Assembly (NCBI GenBank): GCA_902779675.1
Contig: CACZCK010000008.1
Coordinates: 1-64,000 of the forward strand
Length of the DNA: 64,000 nt
From: an uncultured Coriobacteriaceae bacterium
GTDB taxonomy: Bacteria; Actinomycetota; Coriobacteriia; Coriobacteriales; Atopobiaceae
Direction of reading: 5' to 3'
The first letter of the stretch is position 1, and each line of letters begins with the position of its first letter. Shown piece after piece: positions 63,249-64,000 of the stretch. The notes under the pieces were generated by a model. It saw only the letters and a program-made list of their open reading frames with translations, made no database searches and was not told the DNA's origin. The translations under genes and the position numbers were made by a program.

Positions 63249-64000
63249 ATGCTCGTCTACAACAGCCAGAAGCACCGCAAGCAGGAGCTCGAGACCATCG
63301 AGCCGGGCAAGATCCGCATGTACGTGTGCGGCCCCACGGTCTACGACCAGATTCACATCGGCAACGCCCGCACCTTCCTGAGCTTCGACGTCATTCGTCG
63401 CTACCTCATGTACAAGGGCTACGAGGTGACCTTTGCCCAGAACCTCACCGACGTGGACGACAAGATCATCAACCGTGCCAACGAGGAAGGTCGCACCGCC
63501 GCTGAGGTGGCCGAGGAGTACTCCAACGCCTTCATCGAGCAGATGCATCGCTTTGGCATTCTCGACCCCGACATCCGTCCGCGCGCCACGCGCGAGATCG
63601 AGGCCATGCAGGAGATGATCTGCCGCCTCATCGACAAGGGCCATGCCTACGTGGCCGACAACGGCGACGTGTACTTCTCGGTGCGCAGCGATGACTCGTA
63701 CGGCATCCTCTCCGGTCGCGATCTCGACCAGCTGCGTGCGGGCGAGCGCGTGGAGGTCAACGACGACAAGCGCGACCCGTTTGACTTCGCGCTGTGGAAG
63801 GCTGCCAAGCCCGGCGAGCCCAGCTGGCCCAGCCCCTGGGGCGAGGGTCGTCCCGGCTGGCACACCGAGTGCTGCGCCATGATCCACCGCTATCTGGGCA
63901 CGCCCATCGACATCCACGGTGGCGGCCAGGACCTGGTGTTCCCGCACCACGAGAACGAGACGGCGCAGGCGGTGTGTGCGTGGGATCACCTGCTGGCCAA
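63249..64000 (+). CDS. cysS: Cysteinyl-tRNA synthetase, 5' part
   Basis: First 250 or so residues; the gene runs off the window. ATG 63249 follows AAAAGGAG. Class I CysRS features: zinc Cys and HIGH-like motif in [41 protein letters not shown] (zinc site) and [17 protein letters not shown]. The KMSKS loop lies beyond the end. Confidence 0.96.
   Translation, partial: MLVYNSQKHRKQELETIEPGKIRMYVCGPTVYDQIHIGNARTFLSFDVIRRYLMYKGYEVTFAQNLTDVDDKIINRANEEGRTAAEVAEEYSNAFIEQMHRFGILDPDIRPRATREIEAMQEMICRLIDKGHAYVADNGDVYFSVRSDDSYGILSGRDLDQLRAGERVEVNDDKRDPFDFALWKAAKPGEPSWPSPWGEGRPGWHTECCAMIHRYLGTPIDIHGGGQDLVFPHHENETAQAVCAWDHLLA

Overview
The window is high-GC (roughly two thirds G+C by eye), densely packed bacterial DNA, mostly coded on the + strand. 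The gene content fits a host-associated Coriobacteriia, probably an Olsenella/Atopobiaceae-type organism: sortase-built pili, class B sortases, an NRAMP-related magnesium carrier beside MgtE, DisA, and a lysyl-tRNA synthetase with extra C-terminal domains. This placement rests on family knowledge and gene content, not on a search.

Layout. 1-8.7 kb is a complete pilus locus: signal peptidase, large VWA-bearing LPMTG tip adhesin with mosaic base composition, LPSTG backbone pilin, class C sortase and a VPKTG minor pilin. 9-10.4 kb holds a rare signal peptidase-sortase B fusion. 10.4-12.5 kb has a SnoaL-LytTR regulator and a TetR regulator around an AT-rich island with an 11-G run. 12.6-17.1 kb carries purE, a class B sortase, a lipoprotein, purM and purN. 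17.4-20.9 kb has a nuclease-fold protein, a cation efflux protein and a TrmA/RumA-family RNA methyltransferase.

21.1-32.2 kb is the most interesting block. Ten tightly packed genes encode a Ser/Thr kinase with a zinc ribbon, a TerY-like VWA protein, a PP2C phosphatase with a coiled-coil tail, a coiled-coil protein ending in a DnaJ-C-like module, a small helical protein, a 1121-residue tandem FtsK/SpoIIIE-type ATPase, two more small helical proteins (one WXG100-like), and two related membrane proteins, one with a second DnaJ-C-like module. It looks like a phosphorylation-controlled ATPase or translocation system. Its function is unknown.

32.4-43.2 kb is envelope, ion and translation housekeeping: an EF-G-like GTPase, a CBS/CorC protein, a cyanophycin-synthetase-N-like protein, a YtxH-like protein, a PRC-barrel protein, MgtE with a possible Pro-rich leader peptide, an NRAMP-related carrier, the SRP RNA and DedA. 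43.2-53.6 kb holds an AMP-forming ligase, an NTPase, an alpha/beta hydrolase, a C39-like protein, a TetM-like GTPase, a YgiQ-type radical SAM protein, ProA and a YaiI-type protein. 53.9-64 kb holds TatA with a zinc ribbon, GreA, a LysRS-HD-tRNA-binding fusion, ClpC, DisA, IspD, IspF, a PH-domain membrane protein and the 5' part of cysS.

Two families of intergenic palindromes run through the window. One has a GGGG-TA-CCCC core (seven loci). The other has long perfect inverted repeats sharing a GCGATTCGGGGG segment (two loci).
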